Assembly (NCBI RefSeq): GCF_007565055.1
Contig: NC_044557.1
Coordinates: forward strand, 72,922,595 to 72,986,594
From: Rhinopithecus roxellana
Lineage: Eukaryota > Chordata > Mammalia > Primates > Cercopithecidae
DNA length: 64,000 nucleotides
Direction of reading: 5' to 3'
The translations under genes and the position numbers were made by a program. Shown one piece after another: positions 22,821 to 35,343 of the stretch. Within the stretch, counting starts at the first letter, position 1. The number at the start of each line of letters is the position of its first letter. The notes below the pieces were generated by a model. The model was not told the origin of the DNA, made no database searches, and saw nothing but the letters and a program-made list of their open reading frames with translations.

Positions 22821-24475
22821 AGAATGAAGGATAAGGAAGAAGCTGAAGTGGCAGGAAAAAGAAGAACTAACGCCCCATACCAGCCTCCCTCCATAAACTC
22901 CCATCCACCCCCCAGCCAACGACAGCAACTACCAGAATCATACCCTCCAGCACGCACCAGAAAGCAGCCATAAGAACCTCCACCAGACAGCCAATCCCCA
23001 CCTCCAGCAATCACTCCATGCTAATGCATCCTCAGTCTCGCCTTATGACGTTCTTTCTTCATTCTTCCTGCCTCTTACTCCTTCCATGTCCGTCCTTCCT
23101 TAGCACTGACCAAATGTCTCCTCATGAGGATAGATCTGCCATTTTCTTGCTGTATTCATAATGACTGAGTCCATACACGTTGCAGGAACTGCAAGAATGA
23201 AGTCGAACCAGGGAAAGGGTTTACTTACCTGGTAAGAGCATAAGTTCTGATGTTGTGGTGCCAATCCTGATTATTTTTCCCAACAGACATCTGGGCTGAT
23301 CACAGACCACAGTAATTACATTAATCATTTTTGTTTCCTCAGGAGCTAGGGGACTATACCCAAAGAAGCAATATGATACTATTAATAGAAAAGGATTAGA
23401 ATACATCCTGTTCTTACAGTTCCTAATTTGAGGTCTACAAGCTAAGACTTTAAGCCCCAATTTGGGATCTAAAACACCTCATCCAGGTGTTTCTTACTGT
23501 TTGTAATAAGAACAGTAATGCTAGATTAGGACCATTTTATCTAGTAGATAGTAGATGGAGGCTAAATAATTAGGATCATCTTCAATGTGGATAATTTCAT
23601 GATAACAAATATGTAACCCTAGTTAATAAAATCTTCTTAAAAGAAGTAACACTCTCTTTGTATTCTTACATTCCATCAGATTGTATACATCAATATTTAT
23701 CTCCACACAGACTGTTCTTAATAAGAAAATAAATGATGCTTGATTTTTAAATAATATACAATATACTATTGTGAATATTTATTCTTTGCTGTTTTTTAGA
23801 GATATTCACATACTAACATAATAGAGTAAGTTAGTCACTTTTATTTGAGAAAGAACCTTAACAAAGTCAATTTACATGCTTGCTGATATAAATTGCCTCT
23901 CTTCTGTGTTTTTTTTAAAAAGCAATACATTGCTTTTAATGCCTCCAAGAAGTACCATATATGTACTTTTAAAATTTATACAGTTGCTTTAGAGAAAATG
24001 AACTTAATGACACCATAATTAATAATGCATTTATGTGCTAAATTTCCCTATGACTTCTTTGGTCAAGTCTTTTTCACCTCCCTGCTAGCCGTCTCAAATC
24101 AAATCAGGAGAAATGTCCCCTTAGCAAACATGTTGTCGCTTACTCTAAAATCTATACTATTCTGTTTCTTGCTGAAGCACTGATCTACTGAAGTCTGCAT
24201 CTTTCACTCTTCAGTTGCATTGTGTGCTTTTTCTCCTGTGCTATCAAGAGAAGAGTTAAATTCTTTTGTCTCTCTGAGAATTTAAAAATGGAATTTCCAA
24301 AGCAGAACACCTTTCAGACAGTTATGCAGCTGCTTTCTTAGAGATATCAGTAACGAGGCTCTATCATTTAATGAATTCTATAATAATTTATAATAACCTA
24401 CAAGTAAATTTAACAGACTTCCAGTTCTAGAAATAGCTTGGAGAAATTACCCTAAAAATCCCTTGACAAAAGTAA
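22821..24475. other. Intergenic, no recognised feature
   Basis: No coding region supported. 22860-23100 is C-rich and may be an old repeat that I cannot name. Confidence 0.4.
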
Positions 24476-24699
24476 GTAAGTAAAACCACAAAATAAAACA
24501 AAACAGAACAAATATCTTTTAAAATATAAAGCAGAAACAAAGGGAATGCTGAAAACTAGTAAGCAAGCATATGAACTGAAACTCCAGCATACACCAAAGA
24601 TACCTAAAGTTTGTATCCTCTGTGAAGGAATACATTAGAAAAAACCTACCAAGCACAGAGACAACCAAGAGGCTTAACTCTCTTGACCTCAGTTGGGTG

Positions 24700-25400
24700 A
24701 AGGATAGATACATGTAAAGCCAATTCACAAAACAGGAAGTACAAATGGCCAAGAAATGTATAAAAAGATGTGCAATCACCTTAGTAATGGAGGAAAAGCA
24801 AATTGAGACAATAAGAAATATAATTTTGCCCCTATCAGATTAGCAAACCTTTTTAGTTGGACAATATTAAGTGCTGTGGAGGATGCTGAGTAATGACAGT
24901 GCTAATGCATGGCTGATGGGAGAGTAAATGAGATCAAAGTGGTATCATTTAGCAAACCTGAAGATGCTCACACCCCTGGACCTATCAGAGAAATTCTCAG
25001 ACCAAAGAAGAACAAAATGTTCATTATCATATTATTTATAACAGTAAAAAATTTTTAAAAATATATAAAACAATTTAAATTCCCATCAATAGGATGTTAG
25101 AAAAATAAATGGTAGCATGTTCCACCATTTACAATGGGTACTGGGTACTATCTATCAGTGAAAAGTGTAAACTAAATCAAAGCTATATAGATAAAGGGTA
25201 AATTCCAGAAATAAAATGTGATTTTAAAAAATCCAGCTGCCAAATGATGATACCATACTACATGATTTATATAATGCTTAAAGACATGTATCCAAACAAT
25301 ATATACAGTATTTACTTAAAGTAAATGTATAAAGCATTCATAATATATTTAAAATGCATCCATAAAATCCATGTATTAGAAGTAACAGTATTAAAAATTG
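24700..25400 (+). mobile_element. Old L1 (L1M) fragment, copy 1
   Basis: Sense-strand L1: GTACAAATGGCCAAGAAATG, CTATCAGATTAGCAAACC, TAGTTGGACAATATTAAGTG and GTTCATTATCATATTATTTATAAC appear in ORF2-to-3'UTR order. It is strongly diverged. Confidence 0.7.
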
Positions 25401-25564
25401 TGGGAATAATAAATTTAATATGGCTGTAATCTCAATGGAAGTAAAATGGGGTATGAGATCAAAGAGGGGTAAGATAAGCTACAGTTCTAATCTGTACTGC
25501 CTTGTTTATTTTTTAAAAAAACAAATTTTCTGTAACAGTTGTGAGGGTGGATTAAGTGTTAAGA

Positions 25565-26150
25565 AAAGTGAACTGTTTCATCTGCTATTGGTGGAATGGT
25601 AAATTGCAATGTCTTTGGAAGGCAATTTGACAGTATCTATCAAAATGTAAAATGCATATACCTATTATTCATCAACTATATTTCTAGTAATTTATTCTAT
25701 GAATATATTTGATGTAATAAAAAGGTAAATATAGAAAGATATTTATTGCAGCAATGTTTGTAATAGCAAAACTTTTGAAACAACTTAAAGGGGACTGATT
25801 AAATAATTATATGCCCATAAAGTGAAAGTGCAAAATGAATGATGTAGCTCTCTAATGCTGAGAAGAAAAGATCCTTGATATAAACTGAGTAAAAAACAAG
25901 CAAGGCAAAGAAGAATGGCACTGTATGTACACAGATGTGGTCTCACTGGCGTAAGAAATATATTTGCTTAGAAACAAATCTGTGTAAGCATATCCATGAA
26001 AATATTTGGAAGTTTACATAAATTGTTAAAGACAGATGCTTCCATGGAGGAGAACTGAGAGAATGAGGTGAAATGAGATTTAAATTTCATAGTATATGCT
26101 TTGTACAAAATTGGGTAAGATAAATGTGCTGGGTTGAACCATTATATATT
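25565..26150 (+). mobile_element. Old L1 (L1M) fragment, copy 2
   Basis: GGTGGAATGGTAAATTGCAATG, GGCAATTTGACAGTATC, TTATTGCAGCAATGTTTGTAATAGC and GAGGAGAACTGAGAGAATGAGG are L1 ORF2-end and 3' UTR phrases. Because it repeats the section seen in copy 1, it is a second insertion or a duplicate. Confidence 0.7.
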
Positions 26151-26234
26151 TTGACCTGTAATAGGAACAATTTCACACAGCTCAATCATCTAATATGCAT
26201 GATGTAAAGCATGGCTTAGAAGGCTTCCACTATG

Positions 26235-26445
26235 AGGCAGGTGGATTACTTCAAGTCAGGAGTTCAAGACCAGTCTGGCCAACATGGTGAAACCCTGTCT
26301 CTACTAAAAATATAAAAAAATTATCCAGGTGTGGTGGCACATGCCTATAGTTCTAGCTACTCAGGAGGCTGATGCAAGAGAATCGCTCGAACCTAGGAGG
26401 TGGAGGTTGCTGTGAGCCGGGATTGCGCTGCTGCTCTCCAGCCAG

Positions 26446-26517
<72 letters not shown>
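26235..26517 (+). mobile_element. Alu, 5'-truncated, with (GA)n in place of the usual tail
   Basis: Alu sequence starts at GAGGCAGGTGGATTAC, so about the first 50 bases are missing. The target duplication AAGgCTTCCACTaTG (26220-26234) is matched by AAGaCTTCCACTgTG (26518-26532). The normal 3' end after CTCCAGCC is replaced by about 33 GA units (26449-26515), followed by a few A. Confidence 0.85.
26449..26516 (+). repeat. (GA)n microsatellite
   Basis: About 33 uninterrupted GA dinucleotides. The Ser-Leu and Arg-Glu repeat frames overlapping it are not genes. Confidence 0.95.
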
Positions 26518-26520
<3 letters not shown>

Positions 26521-26534
26521 ACTTCCACTGTGAC

Positions 26535-27440
26535 ATTCAGAGCACTTTAACAAACAGACCGTATAATAGGTCTGAAGGCCCTGTTGCTTGATTGCAAGTG
26601 GAACTTCCAGCAGCTTAGGTGAAGTAGAACAAGGGTCAGCCAGTCTCTTGGGACTGGTGATCTGGGTTGAAAAGTCAAGTGCACCAGGGTAGCAATGCAT
26701 GGTCACAGAGGCTGTGCTGGGCACATATACTATCTGGAGAGATGAGTTGCCAGTAGCAGAGCTTGATGATTATTAGCAAGCCCATTCTGAGTGCAATTTT
26801 GACAGAATGCATCTATTGGCAGGAGTGTGAGAGGCAGCAAATGCTTGTGGCTTGTTCTTGCTCTGACTGCAACATTAACTTAGCCTTTACTTGGCTGAGT
26901 GCCTGACACACTCCTTAGAAGAGATGCAATTATCCCCTTGCCCTTTTTAAAAATTCTCTCATGTAGCAACGTCATGCCTGATAGCTGGTGTCTGATGTGA
27001 ACCTTAGCCAGGGTGTCATTACCTGGAGAGGGTACAGCGATGTAACCCTACACCATGATCTATAGTGAACCTGTGAGTGCTACAACCCCAAGCTTTTACT
27101 GGTTCAACACTGAAGCCAATCTGCCAGGCAGAAGGGAAAAGAGATGATTTGTTTGCTCTGGGATTGGGTCACTGCTGGCTGACTCTATCAGTTAAAGGGG
27201 CCCCCTCTAATTTCAGTGTTCTCTTATTGTATGGGGTTCTTTTTAAGTGGTTGTGGTGTCTCTCTGTGTGTGTGTTAAATTTTATTACATTTACTAAATT
27301 TCCCTCTATTTTTCCCTTGCAAGAGAATCTATTAAACTAATTGAAATCATTTACCTTATTTTGGTTTCTGTTCATTCATCAATTCGCTCCTCCATCAATC
27401 CACTAAACATCACCAGTAAAACTGAAACTAAATATTAGAC
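26535..27440. other. Intergenic, no recognised feature
   Basis: Somewhat less AT-rich than its surroundings. It may hold a decayed LTR or DNA element near 26560-27300, but I cannot name one. Confidence 0.4.
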
Positions 27441-27444
27441 TGGG

Positions 27445-27685
27445 GATGAAAAGCAGTACACTATAGTGGTTAGTAGCATGGTTTCAGGAGTCAGAAACCT
27501 GGGCTCTAGTCCAGGATTATCCACTTACTTGATCTTACATTAGGTTTTCTAATCTCTTTTTGCTTTGGTATCCCCAACATATAAATAGAACCTACCTCAA
27601 AGTGTTATTATAGAAATTAAATAAGATAATCAGTATAAAGAGATCTGCACAGAGGATGAAACATAGTAAGTCTACAATACATGTA
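27445..27685 (+). repeat. MIR SINE
   Basis: ACACTATAGTGGTTAGTAGC, CCTGGGCTCTAGTCCAGG, CCTACCTCAAAGTGTTATTA and AACATAGTAAGTC match MIR along nearly its full length. Confidence 0.85.
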
Positions 27686-27689
27686 AACT

Positions 27690-29035
27690 TTTATTAATGA
27701 TGATCTATGAAAATTGTTTACTTTATCCTTATAAATGAGAGCCATAGGTACAGTTCTATACCTAGGCCATGTCTGAAACAAAGATGCAGTTTCCATCTTA
27801 TTAGAGAGGATATTTTAACAGGCTCTAAACTGACCCTCTTATTCTTGTTCAGGAAAATCATCTGGATCTGGAGATGGATAGTCTCATATCCAAGGTCTTT
27901 GTTCAGAGAAGCCAGAGGCAACAATATGTTACCCTCTTCCTATTCTCCTATCTATCCAAATAAAATGCAGCTTTAATATTCTTCTGGGTGGTACAACTGA
28001 ATTTTTTCTTCTCTCTTTAGTCCTTACATGAGGACGTTTATAACATCAACCAATCTTTCTGAAAGCTAGACAATTCCTTTATGAAATATATTTCAAAGGT
28101 TTATTACAAAAGTATACAAATAGCTCTCTGTTCCAAAAAAATTAGTCAACCGCTATGATTTGCTATCAAGTCACAACACAAAACAGACCTGCCACAGGGC
28201 TTGGAGCCCTCCTGTAAGGTTTTGGAATAAAGACCCTTAAAGGTTCTTTCTCCACTTAATGCAATCCCTCTTACACTTCTGAGCTGATCAGAATTCAATC
28301 CAGTGAAGTTTAGAAATAATTTAATAGTGTTTCATTCTTCCTGCTATTAACACCAGAGGCCAAAGTTGACAGAAGAGACATCATCTTCAATAAGATTTTG
28401 AAGCAGAAACAACTGTGTTTCTTGAATGAAAGCCTCTTTGCACATAAATACACTTGGCATAGACTATCATCTCCATCATCTCCCCAATTGCACCTAACTA
28501 ACATTTCAGAGATTCAAAGAATACAAATATATAATACACTTTGACATGATGGATTCCAGCTTCCAACATGCTGGGTTTCCTGTGACCTAAAGAAAATATT
28601 CTGAATTATTTCATGCATTCTTTTAAGGACAAATAGCTGATTCTCATGAATAAGCTGAAAATCCTTCAAAGCACAGTTAGTAATAGGCAGCCTCAGGACT
28701 TAATGTCAGCTCTTCATTTTGTGTAATTTCTTAATGTGTTCCTGTTTTCAGTTCCTCTATTTATCTGTTGTAAGTATTCAGGGATTTTGAACTCAGCCCC
28801 ATGGTTAGAAACTACCTTGAATGTGTTAAAATTTAATGACCGACAGCATTTATCTTCCCATCAGTCAAGCTTCAGGTCTCAGCTCCAACATCATTTCCTT
28901 ATATATAATTTTTCCCCATGATACATTCTCATATCTCCCCATCTTTTTCCTTTCTTGTACTTATCATTAATTTGAATGGCACTCTTATCTAATTATTTGA
29001 TTCATACCTGTCTCCTCTACTAGATTCAAATTTAG
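27690..29035. other. Intergenic, no recognised feature
   Basis: No coding region or repeat I can support. Confidence 0.45.
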
Positions 29036-29036
29036 T

Positions 29037-29185
29037 GGAGGGCAAAGTGGTATGCACTTATAATCTCTGCTACTCAGGAGGCTGAGGGGAGAAGTGGGAG
29101 AATTGCTTGAGCCCAGAAGTTTGAGGCCAGCCTGGGCAATGAAATGAGACCTCATATTTAAAAACAAAACAAAACAAAAAACTCC
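29037..29185 (+). mobile_element. Alu-like monomer (FLAM-type)
   Basis: A single left-arm Alu monomer: GGTATGCACTTATAATCTCTGC, TACTCAGGAGGCTGAGG, GCTTGAGCCCAGAAGTTTGAGG and CAGCCTGGGCAATGAAATGAG, ending in an (AAAAC)n tail. Monomers of this kind predate dimeric Alu. Confidence 0.8.
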
Positions 29186-29189
29186 TTGA

Positions 29190-31660
29190 GGACAGGTAGC
29201 TTCTAGTTTTGCTTTGTTTACCTTTATATTCCATTGCTTAGCAAAATCTCTAGAATTTAGCAATCAATAAAAATTATTAAATAAATGAAAGTACACATAA
29301 GAATAAATTTCCTCCAAATTGTTTCCTTTTACCTTTCCACAGTCGTTCCCATATTTCTTCATGTTCATCGAATCCATATTTCATGGAATTAATTGTCCCA
29401 TGCATCTGGCTGAATCCCAATTAAACCTTTCCTCTCTTCCCATTGGTAAGTTCAGGAAACCAACCCTTTTCCCCATTGTAACATTCCCATCTATTATGCC
29501 TTAGACCATCCCACATGAAGTAGATGTTGTGAGTTAGACACAAAGGAAAACAGACCCCAAGGAGGCAAAGGCAAAGAGATGAATTTTAAATAATTCTGAA
29601 AAATGTTAACTGTGCCTCTAAAGCACTAAAAATCTTTTCCTGAGATTTAGCCATATAAACACAAATCTAGGCATGAAATAGTTTGCATAGTGTTAGAAAG
29701 TTTAAAATACAATTCAATTGTAATATTCACCAATTTTGGAGATATTATAAATAACATAAAAGAAACAATTGACACTTGGCATTTGAATTTAGTATCTGTG
29801 GTTTAGATTAGTTGGGAATGACCACGAATGCCACCAAGAAGTATTAATTTATAACTTGGGCAAGAATGTCTACCCTTCATTATGGTGTTTAGAGTAATAA
29901 GTAAACATATGTCAGCACTTAGCACTCAAAGCAGATGTGCAAGGCACCTCTCTAGTAAAATATCTAATTATTTTACTGGTATTCTTATTTCAATTAGTGA
30001 AATTCCTTATCTGAATTAAAAGCATTCTTGATTTGAGAAATTACAATCTCCAGAGTTATTCCTCAGTCTGGTATAGGTTTACTGACAATTCGCATAGTCT
30101 CAGGATTAAACAATTCTTCCAACTTTTAATATTACAGATTTCTGATTATTTAATCATTCTTTCATGCACACAGCTTGACATAACAGTATTTAGGAAAAGA
30201 AAGTAAAAGAGTTAGTGAAAAGGCTCTCAGAGGGAAAACTACTAGTAAATATGGATTTCTACCTCCTTTTTTTCCTTTTATATCAACTCTAGAGGGTGGA
30301 AGTTCTGAGAATAAGTGAGCCTTCAGAAACTGCCATTTCTACACATAGAGGGAAAACTTGATAGCATTTCACTTGGGGCATTCAATTTATCTCTTATCTC
30401 CACAACACAAACAAGATAAAGGAGAGGATATCTCAATGGCAGATTCAGTCGAATTTACAACAATTGCATACCAACTGCAAGCAATAGGAGAAGAAAGATT
30501 AAGTTAACAGTGCAGGTGGCATCTGTAAGCCTTAGAGCTTTGATAGAGTTTCAATAGGCTGGACATGTTCTATAGTCAAGACTAAACAAACAAACAAACA
30601 CTAAAACTAAAACAAACAAAAACCTCAAACATTTGCCAACGATTAAAAATGTGTCTTTCCTAGAGGGATAAAGGGAAGGGAAGGGTTAAAAAGGTGAGAA
30701 TAAAGTTCTGGTAATAAGCAGGAGAATAAGGTTAAATAAAAAAGTAAATTCCTGGATGCCATGTACATTTTTTTCCTGTTCTGAAATGGAGAGTGCTTTG
30801 AGTTTAAGATGAGGATAATTCCTTATCCCTCTGTATGCACAAGTTGGTTTGAGACAAAAGGCCCTGCCTCCTCCTGCTGGATGCCATTCTAAGAGACAGT
30901 ATTTCTTTATGCTAACTTGTGCATTAGGCTCTGCTGGTGGAGGTCATGTCTGAATGGTGACAGAAGGAATATGAGCTTGAACTGCTATTCAAGGAAGGAT
31001 AGCTCTTCTTCCAGCTCATCTCACTCTGTCTTATCTCCATTTCCAATTTGCTGGCTGCTAAAAATGCTTGCATCTGGTCTTTAAAAACATTTTTTACTCT
31101 CATAGGCATCTTAAGGAATAAGATTAGTCCCAATTTCGCCAGAGATGAACACTCTGCCTCATGTTCTCCAGCTGCAGAAAATCCCTAAGAACTCAATGAA
31201 GCTGAGTTTATCAGTCTTCATCCACCTGCTATATCACATTTTTAGGGCTCTGATGTTTCTGAGCCTTCTAGTCTCTTCCCCTTCCATTTTCAGCCTATCA
31301 AGTCAATGTGGTTATCAATTTCAGGTACACAACTTCAAGACATTCTCTGTGCTTGATTAACTTGTAGTTGGAAATAGGTGTAAGAGTTGAAGATTGCGTA
31401 AGTGCACATTTGCTATTTCTACACTAAAGACCTTGGTACTGAGTTGCAGGTTTGAACTGGTGATCAGAATTTAGCCAATCCTAAGGAAAGAGGTTCAGGT
31501 CTGACAAATCTGCCTTACTTAGAGTACTCTCTGCTCTCACTGTCAGTGATACTGGAATTTTTAGTCAAGATTCTCAGAGGCTTCCATCATCCTGGGCTTT
31601 ACGGGATGGTGATGAGCTTGGGGACCCCATAGGCAACACAACCCAACTAAGGTCTTAGCA
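29190..31660. other. Intergenic, no recognised feature
   Basis: About 2.5 kb of AT-rich sequence. A short (AAAC)n lies at 30587-30600. No gene is supported. Confidence 0.45.
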
Positions 31661-31664
31661 GTTT

Positions 31665-31968
31665 GAAATTATTATTATTATTTTTTAGATGGAGTCTCAC
31701 TCTGTTGCCCAGGCTGGAGTACAGTGATGTGATCTCAGCTCACTGCAACCTCCACCTCCTTGTTCAAGCGATTCTCCTGCCTTAGCCTCCCAAGTAGCTT
31801 GGGATTACAGGCACATGCTACCACGCATGGCTAATATTTTGTGTGTTTAGTAGAGATGGGGTTTCGCCATGATGGCCAGGCTGGTCTCAAACTCCTGACC
31901 TCCAGTGATCCACCCTCCTTGGCCTCCCTAAGTGCTGGGATTACAGGCGTGAGCCACCACGCCTGACC
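31665..31968 (-). mobile_element. AluS-type insertion
   Basis: A full-length Alu in reverse orientation, from the ATTATTATTATTTTTTAGATGGAGTC tail side to GAGCCACCACGCCTGACC. Its divergence is intermediate, as for AluS. Confidence 0.9.
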
Positions 31969-32445
31969 ATCTTTAGTTACTTTTAACGTTAATAACAACT
32001 CAAGATTTATTACCTACTTAACAATCTATAGAGACAGAATTTTTAAACAGATTGACTGTACATATTGTCCTAAATTCTTGTACTTGACATACAATAAATG
32101 GAATGGAATATCCTTATCTAAAATCTAAAGTGCTCATAAGCATTCTGATGAATTTTTCTTATTGGGGGAGGCTTTCTTGCTAAATATGAAAAAAATGTGT
32201 AAGAACCAGCCTGTTTGGTTCATATCAGAGCTCTGGAAAAAGCAGCAAGTATGCTGGCAGATTATTTTCAGTAGCATTAGCATAATCTAATTAAAAATGA
32301 AAATACTTGCATTTACTGGTATTCCCTAATATTTAAATAGGTATGGTTAAATGATCTCATCCAGCAGGATTTTAAAAGAGATCATATTTGAAGGTGTCCA
32401 GTGAAAGCAGCAATGAGGGATAACTTTATTATATTATTAATTTAG
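31969..32445. other. Intergenic, no recognised feature
   Basis: AT-rich sequence with no repeat I can name. Confidence 0.45.
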
Positions 32446-32448
32446 GGG

Positions 32449-32456
32449 TTTTCTTT

Positions 32457-32512
<56 letters not shown>

Positions 32513-32519
32513 TTTCTTT
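32449..32519 (+). repeat. (TTTC)n microsatellite
   Basis: About 15 TTTC units with little interruption. Confidence 0.95.
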
Positions 32520-32878
32520 GCTTGTCTCTCTGTCTCTTTTTAACTAATCAAAAGAGAGCTGAAGTATTGGGTTATTTCATTTGAATCTTATGACTTCATA
32601 GGAATGTTCTTTGTAGAGGCAATGAAGAGTTTGCTTTTTTGGCTGGGATGACAAATTATTTAAGTTTCCAAGCCAAAATTATATTCTCTAACCTTCAGTG
32701 GTAAAATTCTATAAGGAATTAAATAGATTCACAGTAATTTTCCAAGTTAGAAGGACTTTTACAAAATTTGTAGAGGCCCTCATTTATGGAAACATGGTAA
32801 GGTCTTCTACGTGGGCCACCATAAAAGGTGCCTCCAAAACTTTCACAATAGAGTCTCAACTCTTCTTCCATAGGTCTT

Positions 32879-33446
32879 TGCATTAGTCAGGGTTCTCTAG
32901 CGGGAAGAACAAATAGGATAGATATATATATATGTATATATTAAAGAAAGTTTATTAAGGAGAATTCACTCACACAATCACAAGGTAAAGTCTCACGATA
33001 GACTGTCCGCAAGTTGAGGTACAAGGAAGCCAGTGGTGATCAGTCTGAGTCCCAAAACCTCAAAAGTAGGGAAGCCGACAGTGCAGCTTTCAGTCTGTGG
33101 CCAAAGGCCCAAAAGCCCCTGGGCAAACCACTGGTATAAGTCCAAAAGTCCAAAAGCTGAAGAACTTGGAGTGTTATGTTTGAGGGCAGGAAGAATCTAG
33201 CACGGGAGAAAGATGAAGGCCGGAAGACTCAGCAAGTCTGCTCTTCCATCTTTTCCTGCCTGCTTTTATTATAGCTGCTTTGTCATCTGATTAAATGGTG
33301 CCCACCCAGATTGATGTGGGTCTACCTCTCCCAGTCCACTGACTCAAATGTTAATCTCCTTTGGCAATACCCTCACAGACGCATCCAGGAACAATACTTT
33401 GCATCCTTCAATCCAGTCAAGTTGACACTCAATATTAACCATCACA
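32879..33446 (-). repeat. LTR-like repeat, family A copy 3
   Basis: It begins TGCATTAGTCAGGGTTCTC and ends TTAACCATCACA. The complement of AATAAA (TTTATT) is at 32951-32956. The flanks GTCTT (32874-32878) and GTCTG (33447-33451) are a possible 5-bp duplication with one change. This is the best preserved of the three copies. Confidence 0.8.
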
Positions 33447-33449
33447 GTC

Positions 33450-34160
33450 TGAAAACTGAAGAATTGGAAATTTGCTTTCATCTATACACAGAACGTCAAA
33501 ACCTAAACACTCATCAGAGAATTCAACAACAAAAGAGTAGAGATTCAGCAATTTTGTCAGAAGCTTGCTTGAAAATATTTAAGATTTGAGCATTAGTAAA
33601 ACATGTTCACTATCCAATCCACAAAAGATTTCTGGTCCCATTCCTTTAATCGTCATCAAAAAGCAACCTACTTGAGCCATGGTATCTTAGTTTTCTGAAA
33701 AAAAGTATCTTCCCTCTGGACTCAATATTATATCCTTAGCTTTTAAATAGGGTCAATATAGGAAGGATCCATTTTTAGAACATTTCTGTAGCTTTGGTAA
33801 AACCATTTTTCACTGTTACTCAGTGTCCTTTATATACAGATCTGTGTGATAAATTCTCCATAGAATTTTGTGTCAAGAAGTGTTTCTCTCCCTAAATTAA
33901 TACTGGCCTCCTTTTTATCAAATACTTTGTAACTTTGATCAAATATTCTTCACCCTTTCTTAATTTTTACAGAAATCTCAAGTTAACTTAAACTTGTTTT
34001 GGGGTTATTGACTAATTTCAGGGATCTAGTTACTTATATTTTCTTCTCTTTCTTATCAATTTCTAATTAATCTTTTTTATTGTGAAGCTTTGGTCTAACA
34101 TCTAAATTATATCAATTCTTTTTGAAATAGATGAGGTATAAGTATAGTGATCATATACCT
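33450..34160. other. Intergenic, no recognised feature
   Basis: AT-rich sequence. No gene or repeat I can name. Confidence 0.45.
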
Positions 34161-34162
34161 TG

Positions 34163-34441
34163 TTTTTTTTTTTTTGTTTTTTTGTTTTTTTGTTTTTTTT
34201 TTTTTCAGGGACATTCTGATTTCAAGTGGTTTTATTCTTTTACTTAAAGATGAGTTGAAATCTCATGATATGCTTCCACATAAATTTGTAAAAATTTCAT
34301 GAAAATAAATTCACCAGCCATTGGAAATTGGAAAAACTCTGGATCGCAATTTTGGGCTGGGAGAATATTGTCACAAAGCTTTATATCATAAATAAGCCCA
34401 GCCTTACTCCAGCACTCCAGACCCGTACTTCCACTGACCAT
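34163..34441 (-). pseudogene. Candidate processed retrocopy, 3' part only
   Basis: On the minus strand the sequence has AATAAA (complement of 34231-34236), then exactly 25 nt, then an A-rich tail (complement of the T/G run 34163-34205). That is the spacing of a cleaved and polyadenylated mRNA. Upstream lies an open frame of 65 codons (34244-34441) that ends 8 nt before the AATAAA. I do not recognise the source transcript. The tail is interrupted by single C residues at regular steps. The 5' boundary and target duplications are not found. Confidence 0.4.
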
Positions 34442-34449
34442 TAGCCATC

Positions 34450-35160
34450 TTCACTTGGATGTTCCCCACAGACCTCAAACTCAACATATCCTTCCCATTA
34501 AACCTGGTGCTTTTTCCTAAGCTTTCCATACCAAACTTGGCTAGTGACTAATAATACAAGCAATTTCCTTCACTGCTCCACCACTTTCAAATTAACCGTC
34601 AACTTTATTGATCTTTGAAATGACTAATTTATTGCCTCCTCTTGATTTCTCCCTTCACCATCCTAGTTTATTATTTATCCCTGGACCCTTCCTAATCTTC
34701 CCAACTATCCTCACCTACTTTTCCAATCTCATCTCGATCCTATCATCTGAGTTTTCTTTCTAACATTAAAATCTGATTATGTTACTTTCATTCTAAAAAA
34801 TGAGTAGCTCTTGCATCATCTACAGAAAAAGTTGAATTTATATAATCATGACATACGTAGGTGTTATCTCTGACTGCAATACCACCAGCTCCTCCTGTAA
34901 CGCAAGTGTTGTAGCCTTTCACACCCCCGCTTCCCTCCCCTGCCATAGCACAAGTCTCTTCAATGCGCACCTTCCACTGGTAGGTCTGAGAAAAACTGAA
35001 GGTGAGCTGGTGCATATGAGGGTCCACTTTTCTGCTACCACCAGCTCCTACCTGCTGCTCTCAGGTCTGGCTCAAACCTTCACCTGTTTCCCTAAGGATA
35101 ATGAAATTCTTGCACAACCATCTCCCTCAACTGCTGTCACCTTTGCCAAATAGACCTCAG
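34450..35160 (+). mobile_element. L2 LINE fragment
   Basis: Sense-strand L2 phrases appear in order, all diverged: CTTGGATGTTCCCCACAGACC, CTCAAACTCAACATATCC, AAATCTGATTATGTTACTTTC and CTGGCTCAAACCTTCACC. Confidence 0.65.
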
Positions 35161-35343
35161 TAGAAGGGTAATTCCAAGGGTCCTGCCCTTCTTTTCCATG
35201 TCTTATCCTTAAATTCCCCATGAACACTTTGACATGAGGCTGTTACATATGACTGACTTGTATGCAAGGTTTGAAGATATTGAGAGACAATATAGAGAAT
35301 AATTTGGAACAGGGAACAGCTTAATAGTAAAAATGTCACATCA

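Noticed and set aside
22578..23014. Ser/Phe/Leu-rich frames of 116 and 128 codons on the minus strand
   Set aside because: They are translations of the (AAAG)n microsatellite and its C-rich flank.
26353..26724. Ser-Leu repeat and Arg-Glu repeat frames
   Set aside because: They are translations of the (GA)n microsatellite inside an Alu.
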